From Parasedimentitalea denitrificans (GTDB lineage: Bacteria; Pseudomonadota; Alphaproteobacteria; Rhodobacterales; Rhodobacteraceae): a stretch of 64,000 nucleotides of DNA. Position 1 is the first letter of the stretch; every line of letters starts with the position of its first letter. The stretch covers positions 1-64,000 of the forward strand of contig NZ_QHLQ01000018.1 of assembly GCF_011813015.1 (NCBI RefSeq). The letters are read 5' to 3'. Positions 9,172-18,274 of the stretch are shown one piece after another. The notes under the pieces were generated by a model, which was not told the origin of the DNA, ran no database searches, and worked only from the letters and a program-made list of their open reading frames with translations. A program made the position numbers and the translations under genes.

Positions 9172-9327
9172 AATTCCCACCAAATATTCACCCGAGATCC
9201 ACTGTGACGTGAGTCTCTTGCCAAATTACTAATGTTAAAAATCGCTTAAATACGGCGCGATCCCACTTGTACCTGCCTCAACCTGCTCGCTAAGATCACG
9301 CCGCAGGCAACCCGAAAGGCCCAAGGC

Positions 9328-10203
9328 ATGACTATTCAAAAAATCGGCATTATCGGAGCAGGACAGATGGGCAACGGTATCGCCCACGTGATGGCTCTGG
9401 CAGACTATGATGTTGTTCTTAATGACATTAGTCAGCAGGCGCTGGACGATGCTATCGCCTCGATTGAGAAAAATATGTCCCGCCAAGTCAGCAAAGGCAA
9501 GGTTTCAGACACAGCGATGACAGCTGCGATGGCACGTATTACGACGTCTCTGACCTTGGCCGACGTCGGCGCAACCGATCTGGTCATCGAAGCTGCAACC
9601 GAGCGGGAAACGATTAAACAAGCAATTTTCGATGACTTGCTCCCACATTTGTTGCCTCACACCATCCTCACGTCGAACACATCGTCGATCTCAATCACCC
9701 GACTCGCGTCTCGCACTGACCGACCAGAGCGCTTCATGGGCTTCCACTTCATGAATCCCGTACCGGTGATGCAATTGGTCGAGCTGATTCGGGGCATCGC
9801 GACGGACAAGGAAACCTACGAGGCCTGCCATAGCGTGGTCGAGCGCCTGAACAAAACCGCTGCCAGCGCCGAAGATTTCCCTGCCTTCATCGTCAATCGT
9901 ATTCTGATGCCGATGATCAACGAGGCGGTCTATACCCTCTACGAGGGCGTTGGCTCGGTGCAGTCAATTGACCTGTCGCTAAAGCTGGGCGCCAACCACC
10001 CGATGGGACCGCTGGAATTGGCGGACTTCATTGGCCTGGACACCTGCCTGGCGATCATGAACGTGCTGCACGACGGGCTAGCCGACACCAAATACCGCCC
10101 CTGCCCGCTACTGACCAAATACGTCGAGGCCGGCTGGCTGGGCCGCAAAACCCAACGTGGTTTCTATGATTATCGCGGAGAGACACCGGTCCCGACCCGC
10201 TAA
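9328..10203 (+). CDS. 3-Hydroxybutyryl-CoA dehydrogenase
   Basis: NAD(P)-dependent oxidation or reduction at C3 of hydroxyacyl-CoA, used in butyrate/polyhydroxybutyrate and fatty-acid metabolism. The Rossmann motif GAGQMG (10-15) opens the protein. The GFHFMNPVPVM segment carries the catalytic His, and NHPMGPLELADFIGLD marks the C-terminal helical domain. Its 291 residues match Hbd/PaaH-type single-domain enzymes rather than the large FadB/FadJ fusion. It follows the etf genes after an intervening opposite-strand gene, a functional neighbourhood for acyl-CoA chemistry. Confidence 0.93.
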   Translation: MTIQKIGIIGAGQMGNGIAHVMALADYDVVLNDISQQALDDAIASIEKNMSRQVSKGKVSDTAMTAAMARITTSLTLADVGATDLVIEAATERETIKQAIFDDLLPHLLPHTILTSNTSSISITRLASRTDRPERFMGFHFMNPVPVMQLVELIRGIATDKETYEACHSVVERLNKTAASAEDFPAFIVNRILMPMINEAVYTLYEGVGSVQSIDLSLKLGANHPMGPLELADFIGLDTCLAIMNVLHDGLADTKYRPCPLLTKYVEAGWLGRKTQRGFYDYRGETPVPTR

Positions 10204-10222
10204 CCGCAGCCTGAACCAGCGC

Positions 10223-10252
10223 GTCACGTGGAACGCCTTATCTACACGTGAC
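10223..10252. repeat. Inverted repeat between convergent genes
   Basis: GTCACGTG (10223-10230) and CACGTGAC (10245-10252) are perfect inverted arms around a 14-base spacer, just after the 3-hydroxybutyryl-CoA dehydrogenase stop. There is no T-run, so it is not a classical terminator, though it could act as a bidirectional stem at this convergent junction. Confidence 0.5.
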
Positions 10253-10316
10253 AGCGCGGCCCGCTCTATGGCGAACAAACCAGAGCGCCAAAGGCGCACA
10301 TTTCTTAAAACTGGGA

Positions 10317-11210
10317 TTAAGTCTTGTCGCCTAGGTTTAGCGTGTGCTGCCGCAGCCAAGCCATGAAGCCACGTGGATCACTTTTCAGTTGCTCCATCTG
10401 TTCGTCGTTCACGACCTCACCAATGACAGGCGACTGCGGGCGATTACACGACCGAACAATTTCATGCAGCAGTAGCCCCTGACGCAGCACCGCCGAGATC
10501 CTGTTGGCAATCTGATATGCCCGCGAATTGCTGCCCGGAAAATACAGCGGCACGACCTTGGCACCTGACCGACGGATCATCTGCGCGGTGAAAACATTCC
10601 ACTCAGCCTCTTGCGCGGGACCAAACATCGTTTCTGACGACATCACCACCCCCGAAGGGAACAGGGCAACAACGCCGCCCTCTTTCAGGTGCGCCATCGC
10701 CTTGGCCCGCATTTCAACCATCTTGCGTTGCGCCTCGGGGTCGTCCGGGAACGGCACAGGAATCATGAAAGACGTAGCTGCCTCGTCCAGACCGGTCAGC
10801 ACCGAGCGGGTCAGGATGCGGTAGTCCTGACGTACCCGCCCAACCAGTTCAGCAATGACCATACCATCGACCATGCCGTGGGGATGGTTTGCCACCACAA
10901 CAACTGGCCCCTTGGACGGGATGTTTTGCAACTGATCAGCTGGGGTTTTCAGTTCGATCCCCATGGTATCCAAAGCGCCGCGCCAGAATTCCTGGCCCCG
11001 GAACTTTGCGTTGTTCTTTTCAAACTTGTTGACCATGCGAAGGATAGACAACTTGCCCGTGGCCCATTCGATGGTCTTGATCGCCAATGACGTCCAGCGA
11101 TCGTCGAACGAATTGGCATAGGTCAGGGTGCGGCGATCATAGACCTCGCCGTCTTGCCCTTGCGCCTGCGTGATGCGGGAGCCGTCCCTATCCTGAGTGG
11201 TATCCGCCAA
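10317..11210 (-). CDS. Lysophospholipid acyltransferase family protein (PlsC-like)
   Basis: A 297-residue acyltransferase with the block I motif NHPHGMVDG (the NHxxxxD catalytic pattern) and a downstream FPSG block typical of glycerophosphate/lysophospholipid acyltransferases. No clear membrane helix is visible, which fits a peripheral membrane enzyme. The acceptor (lysophosphatidic acid, lyso-ornithine lipid or another) cannot be read from the sequence. It lies 34 bases downstream of ptsH on the same strand and may be the last gene of that operon. Confidence 0.85.
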   Translation of the reverse strand: MADTTQDRDGSRITQAQGQDGEVYDRRTLTYANSFDDRWTSLAIKTIEWATGKLSILRMVNKFEKNNAKFRGQEFWRGALDTMGIELKTPADQLQNIPSKGPVVVVANHPHGMVDGMVIAELVGRVRQDYRILTRSVLTGLDEAATSFMIPVPFPDDPEAQRKMVEMRAKAMAHLKEGGVVALFPSGVVMSSETMFGPAQEAEWNVFTAQMIRRSGAKVVPLYFPGSNSRAYQIANRISAVLRQGLLLHEIVRSCNRPQSPVIGEVVNDEQMEQLKSDPRGFMAWLRQHTLNLGDKT

Positions 11211-11244
11211 AGCGCACGTCCTGTCTTCTCAAATGCTGGTCAGG

Positions 11245-11514
11245 CTAAAAGCCTTCGCCAAACTTATCAGCAACCAATGTCTCCAGCGCCTCCGCCAGTG
11301 CAACACTATCCGGACCCGAAGTTTCGACGTCAATAGTCGTTCCCATCGAAGCTGCCAACATCAAAAGTCCCATAATACTATCGCCCGAGGCGGACAACCC
11401 GTCCCGTGAAACCTCAGCCGAGGCGTCAAAGCCTTCGACCACTTCTACCAACCTGGCGGATGCACGGGCATGCAGTCCTTTTTGGTTCACAATTTTGAGT
11501 GTTTTCTGCGTCAT
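11245..11514 (-). CDS. ptsH: HPr phosphocarrier protein
   Basis: A small phosphocarrier of the PTS type, 89 residues. The catalytic His15 in GLHARAS and Ser46 in the GDSIMG motif are both present, so it can be phosphorylated by Enzyme I on His and by HprK on Ser. No sugar-transporting EIIBC gene is seen nearby. With manX-type EIIA and hprK in the same operon, this is the regulatory PTS of alphaproteobacteria rather than a sugar uptake system. It lies 9 bases downstream of the EIIA gene. Confidence 0.95.
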   Translation of the reverse strand: MTQKTLKIVNQKGLHARASARLVEVVEGFDASAEVSRDGLSASGDSIMGLLMLAASMGTTIDVETSGPDSVALAEALETLVADKFGEGF

Positions 11515-11523
11515 CGAAATCGA

Positions 11524-11922
11524 TTATTCCCCCTCGGGGCTGATGTTCTGCGAATTGATATATTTCTTACCTGCTTCCAGTGCTTGGCGCACTGCGTCAG
11601 CAACCGGCAAGTGGCGTGTTTTAGCCAGCTTGATCAGCAAAGGCAGGTTAGCCCCATAAAGAATGCGCCGATTGGACGGAGCGCACGCTTGCAGGCTCAG
11701 GTTTGACGGCGACCCGCCAAACAGGTCAGTGACGACCACAACACCGGACCCGCTGTCCACCTCATCGGCGGCAGCACAGATCTCTTTTTGCTTGGCGTCC
11801 CGGTCATCTTCCGGGCCGATAGATATCGCCTTCAGATGCGGTTGTTCACCGACAACATGCTCAACTGCGGCCACGTATTCCCTGGCCAGTCCACCATGAG
11901 CAACAATCACAATCCCGATCAA
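11524..11922 (-). CDS. PTS EIIA component, mannose type
   Basis: A 132-residue EIIA-Man domain. The start MIGIVIVAHG places the phosphorylatable His9, and VVVVTDLFGGSPSN is the second family motif. In alphaproteobacteria this stand-alone EIIA (often called manX or EIIA-Man) accepts phosphate from HPr and acts in regulation, since partner EIIB/C/D subunits are usually missing. None is seen here. It is sandwiched between rapZ (15 bases upstream) and ptsH (9 bases downstream). Confidence 0.92.
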   Translation of the reverse strand: MIGIVIVAHGGLAREYVAAVEHVVGEQPHLKAISIGPEDDRDAKQKEICAAADEVDSGSGVVVVTDLFGGSPSNLSLQACAPSNRRILYGANLPLLIKLAKTRHLPVADAVRQALEAGKKYINSQNISPEGE

Positions 11923-11937
11923 TACGGCCTCTCTGTT

Positions 11938-12810
11938 CTACTGCTGGCCCTGCAGCTCGCGATGTCTAATTGACACCTGCTGGCCATCTTCTGCAAGGGC
12001 CTTGGCCAGTGTTTCTGCCAATGTCACTGATCTATGTTGCCCACCAGTACACCCAAATGCGATTGAAAGGTGTGATTTCCCCTCTTCGCGATAGGCTGGC
12101 AGCAGCATTTGGGCCAAACCCAGCACCCGGTCAAAAAACTCGCTGTACCGAGGGTCGGCCTTTACATGCGCCTGCACCGCCGCATCGCGCCCATCCATCC
12201 CACGCAGACCTTCCTGCCAATAGGGGTTCGTTAGAAAACGACAATCGAACACCATATCAACGCTATGTGGGATACCGCGCTTGTATGAAAAGCTTTGCAC
12301 TGACAGCGCCAGTGATCGCCCATTGGGGGCAAACCAGTGTTCGATCTCGGCCTTTAGCTGGTGCACATTTAAGTCCGAGGTATCCAGCAACAAGTCAGCC
12401 CGCTCGCGAATTGGACGCATCAAGTCCAGATCACGGGTAACGCCGATTTCTGGCGTTTCCGCAGGCGCCAGCGGGTGACGGCGGCGGGTTTCAGAATATC
12501 GCCGCAACAAAACATCCGGGCGTGCATCCAGATACAGAACCGTCAGCGCAATATTCTGATACCCTTCAAAAACCGCGATTAGCTCTAGCAAGGCTTCCGG
12601 TGTGAAATCACGATTTCGGCAGTCTAACCCCAAGGCCATCGGCGATTCGATTTTGTCGGTCATCACCAATCGCGGCAATAATCGTAGCGGCAGATTATCA
12701 ATCGCCTCAAACCCCAGATCCTCAAGCACATTGATTGAACTGGACCGCCCCGCACCAGACGGGCCAGTCACCAACACCAAAGGCGTAAGAGTATCTTTAC
12801 GTTGCTCCAT
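11938..12810 (-). CDS. rapZ: RNase adapter protein RapZ
   Basis: A 290-residue RapZ/YvcJ-family nucleotide-binding protein. The Walker A motif is GPSGAGRS (16-23), with Arg instead of the usual Lys, and the C-terminal FGCTGGQHRSV motif is the family hallmark. In enterobacteria RapZ guides RNase E to small RNAs that control glucosamine-6-phosphate synthesis; in alphaproteobacteria the target is less clear. The start overlaps the end of hprK by 14 bases (12797-12810), showing tight operon packing. Confidence 0.95.
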   Translation of the reverse strand: MEQRKDTLTPLVLVTGPSGAGRSSSINVLEDLGFEAIDNLPLRLLPRLVMTDKIESPMALGLDCRNRDFTPEALLELIAVFEGYQNIALTVLYLDARPDVLLRRYSETRRRHPLAPAETPEIGVTRDLDLMRPIRERADLLLDTSDLNVHQLKAEIEHWFAPNGRSLALSVQSFSYKRGIPHSVDMVFDCRFLTNPYWQEGLRGMDGRDAAVQAHVKADPRYSEFFDRVLGLAQMLLPAYREEGKSHLSIAFGCTGGQHRSVTLAETLAKALAEDGQQVSIRHRELQGQQ

Positions 12811-13246
12811 CTGAGTCTGGGTCCTGTCGTCCGCGCTTGAGGTATTGTAACAGAGCGGGCGCCAAATGGGCAGTGCTAGGTCTGTGTAACAATGTCACCG
12901 ACTGCCCCAAGAGCATGACTGTACGGATTGGCGGCAGTCGATCTGTTTCTGGGGTATCCATATCGATCACCGTGTCAACAACGGTCTGAAAGCAACGGTC
13001 AGCGCTCAGAATGCCCAATCCACGGGCTTCGATCAAACCAGCTATAGAATCGGGTGCGCGGGCAATCAGATCCCCCTGCTCTAGCGTAAGCAGCACCCTG
13101 TCATCGGCAACCAACTTGGCCCCCAAAGCCATCAGCGACAGGGCCAGCGTTGATTTGCCACTGCCCGAGCCCCCCCGGATCAGCAGTCCATTCCCATCTA
13201 AAGAGACGCAACTTGCATGCAAGCACAGATCACCGGTGCCGCCCAT
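12797..13246 (-). CDS. hprK: HPr kinase/phosphorylase, short form
   Basis: Phosphorylates Ser46 of HPr. Only the C-terminal kinase domain is present (149 residues), as is usual in alphaproteobacteria; the N-terminal domain of the Firmicute enzyme is missing. The P-loop GGSGSGKS (25-32) and the VADDRVLL segment are seen. It lies 3 bases after the chvG stop and overlaps rapZ, linking envelope sensing to PTS regulation in one transcript. Confidence 0.92.
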   Translation of the reverse strand: MGGTGDLCLHASCVSLDGNGLLIRGGSGSGKSTLALSLMALGAKLVADDRVLLTLEQGDLIARAPDSIAGLIEARGLGILSADRCFQTVVDTVIDMDTPETDRLPPIRTVMLLGQSVTLLHRPSTAHLAPALLQYLKRGRQDPDSDGAT

Positions 13247-13249
13247 GTT

Positions 13250-14959
13250 TTAAACCGGCAGACCAACGACAAATCGCGCGCCCAGTGGTTCTGACGTCAT
13301 ATCAACTTCTGTTGGGCGAATGTTTTCGGCCCAAACCACACCACCATGCGCCTCGACAATCTGCTTTGAGATCGCCAGCCCAAGGCCCGAGTTATTGCCA
13401 AAGTGCTCGTCCGGGCGCTGCGAATAGAATCGTTTGAAGATCTTGTTCAACGCCTGTTCGGGAATGCCGGGGCCTGTATCTTCGACCACGACAAGCACTC
13501 TGTTCGCGCGGCGTCGGGCCCAAACGCGAATCGCGTCACCCTCGTCACAAAACGAAATGGCATTGGTGATCAGATTGACAAAGACCTGCGCCAACCGTGC
13601 CTCTAGCCCGGAGAGCATGATCGGACCTTCGGTCATGTCAGTGATATAATCGATTCCCTTGGCGCGGGCATCTTCACCCAAATACTGGTTCAGGTTGCCA
13701 ATCATTTCCAGAAGATCAAACTGCTCTTCTTCTTCTTTCACTAATTCCGCATCCAGACGTGAGGCGTTGGAGATGTCGCTAACCAGCCGATCCAGCCGCC
13801 GCACATCATGTTCAATCACCGACAATAGGGTTTCACGCTGATCCTCGCGCTTGACGATACGCAGCGTTCCAACCGCCGATTGTAGGCTAGCCAGAGGGTT
13901 CTTGATTTCATGCGCCACGTCCGCGGCGAATTGTTCATTGCTATCAATACGACTGTAGAGCGCCTTGACCATCCCACGCAGAGCCCGGCTTAGGCGGCCA
14001 ATTTCATCTGGGCGGGCCGATAGATCCGGAATACGAATGCGGCCTGGTTGAACCCGACGCGCATCACGATCACGGCCCAATTCAGCTGCTTCGGCAAGGT
14101 CTGCCAATGGGTTAGCGATGGTCGACGCCAGCACAAGCGACAATCCGACAGATACCAGAAGCGCAATGACAAACATTTGGTAGACGCGCTCGCGTTCGGC
14201 CCGGACAAATGCGTCGATTTCGCCGGACGGCGATGCGACTGCGACCACACCAATCGGTTGACCATTTTGCACGATTGGGGATACGGCAGTGTAGACAGTA
14301 CCACCTTTGGCGTCGCTGGCGGACTGAATTCTGGTGCCTTCTGACAGAGCCTGAGGCACCATGGTCCGCAACTGACTTTCCAGACTTTCGAACTCCTGAG
14401 CAGTCCCGGAAGGCGAGATCCACTCAGCCACGCCCCAAACTGCAGACAGTCCATCGCTGATCATAGTACGACCAGATGAGCCACCATTCAGCTGGTCCAA
14501 CACTTGATTTTCTGATTCGCCAACCGTCTTTTCAATCAGATTTTCCGAGGTATCGAAGATGTAGACTTCGACACCAGTTCGCAGGCTCAGTTTCTGCAGA
14601 GTACCGCTCACATCAATACCATCCGCCGAAGCAAGTCTCACCGAACCGTCAGTTGGCAATTGCGCTTCAAACACATCTGCAATCAACCGCGCTTCGCCAG
14701 CCACGGCGCCCGCGCGCTGTAAAACAAGGCTCTGACGTGACGAATTAAGGTACAGGATGCCTAAGACCAGTATCACCAACGCAATTAAATTGAAGATGAT
14801 GATTTTTCGCGTCAGCGGCGATCCCTTGAGTGAAAACAGCCCACGACGTGCGCGCTTGGCCAGCATTTCACGCTCGACAATGCTCTCCGGGGCGACCCAA
14901 TCGTCGCCCAGGACAACGTCACCGTCGTTCTGGCTGTGTGTCATTCCCGTGTCGCGCAT
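13250..14959 (-). CDS. chvG: Sensor histidine kinase ChvG
   Basis: Membrane-bound sensor kinase of the ChvG/ChvI pair (ExoS/ChvI in rhizobia), which responds to acid or envelope stress. Seen are a cytoplasmic N-terminus, TM1 (about 53-71), a periplasmic sensor region, TM2, a HAMP segment, the HisKA box with VAHEIKNPLASL, and ATPase motifs including VEDTGPGIPE and SGLGLAISKQI. I chose the ATG at 14957-14959 because GGAAGG lies six bases before it. An upstream GTG at 14990-14992 directly follows the chvI stop; a later ATG at 14942-14944 is also possible. 569 residues. Confidence 0.93.
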   Translation of the reverse strand: MRDTGMTHSQNDGDVVLGDDWVAPESIVEREMLAKRARRGLFSLKGSPLTRKIIIFNLIALVILVLGILYLNSSRQSLVLQRAGAVAGEARLIADVFEAQLPTDGSVRLASADGIDVSGTLQKLSLRTGVEVYIFDTSENLIEKTVGESENQVLDQLNGGSSGRTMISDGLSAVWGVAEWISPSGTAQEFESLESQLRTMVPQALSEGTRIQSASDAKGGTVYTAVSPIVQNGQPIGVVAVASPSGEIDAFVRAERERVYQMFVIALLVSVGLSLVLASTIANPLADLAEAAELGRDRDARRVQPGRIRIPDLSARPDEIGRLSRALRGMVKALYSRIDSNEQFAADVAHEIKNPLASLQSAVGTLRIVKREDQRETLLSVIEHDVRRLDRLVSDISNASRLDAELVKEEEEQFDLLEMIGNLNQYLGEDARAKGIDYITDMTEGPIMLSGLEARLAQVFVNLITNAISFCDEGDAIRVWARRRANRVLVVVEDTGPGIPEQALNKIFKRFYSQRPDEHFGNNSGLGLAISKQIVEAHGGVVWAENIRPTEVDMTSEPLGARFVVGLPV

Positions 14960-14992
14960 TGGCGCCCTTCCAGCAAGACCCATCAGGGCCAC

Positions 14993-15700
14993 TTAGTCTT
15001 CGTTGTACCGGTAGCCGATGCCATACAGAGTTTCGATCGCAGAGAAGTCGGAATCGGCACTGCGCATCTTTTTACGTAAGCGTTTGATATGACTGTCGAT
15101 TGTACGGTCATCCACATACACTTGATCGTCATAGGCCACATCCATCAGCTGGTCACGGCTTTTGACAAAACCCGGACGCTGGGCCAGGGCCTGCAGCAGC
15201 AGGAATTCGGTTACCGTCAGCGAGACGTCCTCGTCTTTCCAGCGAACCGAATGGCGCAGCGGATCCATGCGCAGCTGACCACGTTCCATAACCTTGGTTT
15301 CCGCCACCGGCGCACCACTTTCCGTGTCGCCGCTGATTGCATCCTGACGACGCAGCAAAGAGCGGATACGTTCAACCAGCAGACGCTGTGAGAACGGTTT
15401 CTTGACGTAGTCGTCCGCCCCCATGCGCAGGCCAAGAACCTCGTCGATTTCATCGTCTTTGGAGGTGAGGAAGATCACCGGCATCTGAGATTTCTGCCGC
15501 AAGCGCTGCAACAAATCCATGCCATCCATACGCGGCATCTTGATATCCAGAACCGCCATATCAGGCAGTTTTTTGTTGAACGCGTCCAACGCCGCCTGAC
15601 CATCGTTGTATGTTTCGACCTCAAAGCCTTCGGCTTCGAGTGTCATTGAGACGGAAGTCAGGATGTTCCTGTCATCGTCGACCAATGCAATCTTTGACAT
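14993..15700 (-). CDS. chvI: Response regulator ChvI (OmpR family)
   Basis: Two-domain response regulator: a receiver with acidic pocket residues Asp8-Asp10, phospho-acceptor Asp52 in the VLDIKMP motif and Lys in LTSKDD, then an OmpR-type winged helix ending in [13 protein letters not shown]. Its 235 residues are typical. I chose the ATG at 15698-15700 (AGGGG seven bases before) and not the upstream in-frame start that would add 27 residues. The chvG gene follows immediately and is presumably cotranscribed. It is divergent from pckA, the classic alphaproteobacterial arrangement. Confidence 0.95.
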   Translation of the reverse strand: MSKIALVDDDRNILTSVSMTLEAEGFEVETYNDGQAALDAFNKKLPDMAVLDIKMPRMDGMDLLQRLRQKSQMPVIFLTSKDDEIDEVLGLRMGADDYVKKPFSQRLLVERIRSLLRRQDAISGDTESGAPVAETKVMERGQLRMDPLRHSVRWKDEDVSLTVTEFLLLQALAQRPGFVKSRDQLMDVAYDDQVYVDDRTIDSHIKRLRKKMRSADSDFSAIETLYGIGYRYNED

Positions 15701-16038
15701 CTTTGTGCCCCTAATCTGCTCTGTACTGCCTGTTTTTTTGCAGTATTCATCGCTGTTCTGCCGGTTCGAATCAATCCCCATTAACGAATTGAGACAATGT
15801 TGCGTCTATATAGAGACAAAAATACCTTAGTATTCCCTGAACAGGTGCTGCAGTTTTCATCGTTAGAAAGATGGTTGCGCTAAAATTTACAATGGTTGCG
15901 CTAACTGCGCGGAAGCGTCCTGTTCACGCCCTAAATCACCATGTTATGACCCCCTTTATCGGTCGCTTGATCGTTTCCATAATCCCACGGCGAGGCAGAT
16001 CATCGTAATGGTGCCCGCCGACATAGGAGAAAGAACTG
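15701..16038. promoter_or_regulatory. Divergent chvI-pckA control region (338 bases, no gene)
   Basis: This gene-free stretch must hold the promoters of both the chvI operon and pckA. It contains a 13-base direct repeat (see the separate entry) and a good AGGAGAAAG ribosome-binding site just before pckA. I could not place -10/-35 boxes with confidence. Confidence 0.6.
15871..15904. repeat. 13-base direct repeat, 21 bases apart
   Basis: ATGGTTGCGCTAA occurs at 15871-15883 and again, identical, at 15892-15904. The 21-base period equals two helical turns, so a dimeric regulator could bind both on one face of the DNA. Position between chvI and pckA suggests a regulatory site; the regulator (ChvI itself or a carbon regulator) is not known. 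Confidence 0.55.
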
Positions 16039-17637
16039 ATGACATTAGGACGGGTTAACCCGCAATTCCGACTCGAAGATCAGGGCATCGAGGGTCTGGG
16101 ACATGTCTATTATAACTATATGGAACCGGCACTGATCGAAGCTGCGCTAAAGCGTGGCGAGGGGACTTTGGGTAACGGCGGAGCCTTCTTGGTTACCACC
16201 GGCAAGTTCACTGGTCGGTCGCCAAAAGACAAACATGTGGTGAAAACCGCGAATGTTGCTGACACCATCTGGTGGGAAAATAACGCAGAGATGAGCCCCG
16301 AGGGCTTCGACGCTCTCTATGCGGACATGCTAGAGCACATGAAGGGCAAAGAATATTTTGTTCAGGATCTGGTCGGTGGTGCGGACCCTGCGCATTCGAT
16401 CAATGTCCGCATGGTGACCGAGCTTGCCTGGCACAACCTGTTCATCCGCCACATGCTGCGTCGCCCGGACCGTGAAGATCTAAACGACTTCCTTGCCGAC
16501 TATACAGTCATCAACTGCCCCAGCTTTCAGGCTGACCCAAAGCGTCACAACTGCCGCTCTGAAACCGTCATCGCGATGAACTTTGAGCGCAAAATGATCC
16601 TGATCGGCGGCACCGAGTATGCTGGCGAAAACAAAAAGTCGGTCTTTTCGCTACTGAACTACCTGCTGCCGGAAAAAGGCATCATGCCGATGCACTGTTC
16701 CGCGAACCACGCCACAGGAAACCCTGTCGATTCGGCCGTGTTCTTTGGCCTGTCCGGCACCGGTAAGACAACCCTGTCGGCAGATCCGTCGCGCACCCTG
16801 ATCGGTGACGACGAGCACGGCTGGTCCGACAACGGTACGTTCAACTTCGAAGGCGGCTGCTACGCCAAAACCATAAACCTGAACGCAGAAGCCGAACCTG
16901 AAATCTATGCCACCACCTCGAAGTTCGGCACCGTGATTGAAAACATGGTCTACGACGAGGAAACCAAAGAGCTGGATTTCAAGGACGACAGCCTGACAGC
17001 CAACATGCGCTGCGCCTACCCTCTGGAATACATCGCAAACGCGTCGAAAACCGCGATGGGTGGCCACCCCAAGAACATCATCATGCTGACATGTGATGCC
17101 TTTGGTGTACTGCCTCCTATTGCCCGTCTGACCCCGGCGCAGGCAATGTATCACTTCCTGTCTGGCTTCACCTCCAAGGTGGCCGGAACTGAGCGCGGTG
17201 TAACCGAGCCCGAGCCAACATTCTCGACCTGCTTTGGTGCTCCGTTCATGCCACGCCGCCCTGAGGCTTATGGCAACCTGCTGCGCACAAAGATTGCTGA
17301 GCATGGTGCAACCTGCTGGCTGGTGAACACTGGCTGGACTGGTGGTGCCTATGGCATCGGTTCACGGATGCCAATCCGTGCAACACGCGCCCTGCTGACA
17401 GCTGCGTTGAACGGATCCCTGGCCGAGGCCGAGTTCCGCAAGGACAGCAATTTTGGCTTTGACGTTCCAGTAGCCGCCCCCGGTGTTGCCGAGGTCCTGC
17501 TGGACCCACGCCGCACTTGGGACGATCAGGCTGCCTATGACGCTCAGGCTGCCAAACTGGTACAGATGTTCTCGGATAACTTTGAGCAGTACCTGCCCTA
17601 CATTGACGAAGACGTCAAATCAGCCGCAATCAGCTGA
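16039..17637 (+). CDS. pckA: Phosphoenolpyruvate carboxykinase (ATP)
   Basis: Converts oxaloacetate and ATP to phosphoenolpyruvate, the entry step of gluconeogenesis. The 532-residue protein shows the kinase P-loop [11 protein letters not shown], the RSPKDKHVV substrate segment near the N-terminus, the GDDEHGW metal-binding segment and the [11 protein letters not shown]-terminal motif. The ATG follows a good AGGAGAAAG site. It is transcribed away from chvI and ends in a strong terminator. ChvI control of pckA is known in relatives and is plausible here through the shared intergenic region. Confidence 0.98.
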   Translation: MTLGRVNPQFRLEDQGIEGLGHVYYNYMEPALIEAALKRGEGTLGNGGAFLVTTGKFTGRSPKDKHVVKTANVADTIWWENNAEMSPEGFDALYADMLEHMKGKEYFVQDLVGGADPAHSINVRMVTELAWHNLFIRHMLRRPDREDLNDFLADYTVINCPSFQADPKRHNCRSETVIAMNFERKMILIGGTEYAGENKKSVFSLLNYLLPEKGIMPMHCSANHATGNPVDSAVFFGLSGTGKTTLSADPSRTLIGDDEHGWSDNGTFNFEGGCYAKTINLNAEAEPEIYATTSKFGTVIENMVYDEETKELDFKDDSLTANMRCAYPLEYIANASKTAMGGHPKNIIMLTCDAFGVLPPIARLTPAQAMYHFLSGFTSKVAGTERGVTEPEPTFSTCFGAPFMPRRPEAYGNLLRTKIAEHGATCWLVNTGWTGGAYGIGSRMPIRATRALLTAALNGSLAEAEFRKDSNFGFDVPVAAPGVAEVLLDPRRTWDDQAAYDAQAAKLVQMFSDNFEQYLPYIDEDVKSAAIS

Positions 17638-17659
17638 GCCTAACCAGTCACAAACAAAA

Positions 17660-17685
17660 GGCCCCGGTATTCCGGGGCCTTTTTT
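17660..17685 (+). terminator. Rho-independent terminator of pckA
   Basis: Perfect arms GGCCCCGG (17660-17667) and CCGGGGCC (17672-17679) with a 4-base loop are followed by six T. The preceding A-run means it may also serve the convergent GFA gene. Confidence 0.92.
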
Positions 17686-17702
17686 GCATTCGGCCTCGCG
17701 AC

Positions 17703-18131
17703 CTATTCATCCATAGTATCGCCACTCCCGCCTAACTCTGCCGGGAAATCACGTAGCTTCGGCAACCCATCTTTGATTGGTAAAACTGTCTCGGCATAGT
17801 TCACGTGCAAGGCCGGTTCGAATTTTTGTGTTGGGATAGAGGCGGCATAGACATCAACCAGACCGAAGCCCTTGTGCCCGGTCATCACATGCCCTCCGCA
17901 CTGCGTACAATACTGCCGCTGACTGTTCTCCGTCTTCTCAAACGTCGCCAGATGCTCGGCCCCTTTGGTCACACTCACGGCTTCTGGCTTCCACAGAGTG
18001 AAGGCATTCACCGGACCAGCCGACCACGAGCGACAGGATTCGCAGTGGCAATATCCCATTGCCTCGGGGGCGCCTGTCACTTCGATAGCAACGGCACCAC
18101 AGAAACACTGTCCTTGTTGAACGTCAGTCAT
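17703..18131 (-). CDS. GFA family zinc-binding protein
   Basis: A 142-residue protein of the glutathione-dependent formaldehyde-activating (GFA/CENP-V) family. The metal-binding cysteines are seen at Cys9/Cys11 (QCFCGAV), Cys28/Cys30/Cys33 (CHCESCR) and in the YCTQCGG motif. The original member was linked to S-hydroxymethylglutathione formation; most relatives have unknown roles, so the function should not be over-read. It converges with pckA across a shared terminator. Confidence 0.9.
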   Translation of the reverse strand: MTDVQQGQCFCGAVAIEVTGAPEAMGYCHCESCRSWSAGPVNAFTLWKPEAVSVTKGAEHLATFEKTENSQRQYCTQCGGHVMTGHKGFGLVDVYAASIPTQKFEPALHVNYAETVLPIKDGLPKLRDFPAELGGSGDTMDE

Positions 18132-18274
18132 CGGTCACCCCCAAATCTAAATCGCACACCCTTTCTCCGATGCCGAAGACCGGAGATCAAAACCCATGAG
18201 GAAGTGCTCTGCATTTCACGAGACGTGTGCAGCGCTCCAACACGCGCCCTATACTGGCCGAGACATAGAGTGGC

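Noticed and set aside
15745..15785. GGTTCGAATC resembling a tRNA T-arm upstream of chvI
   Set aside because: No matching acceptor or anticodon arms around it and the flanking bases do not pair.
16651..17304. Minus-strand open frame of 217 codons inside pckA
   Set aside because: Shadow of the conserved pckA gene.
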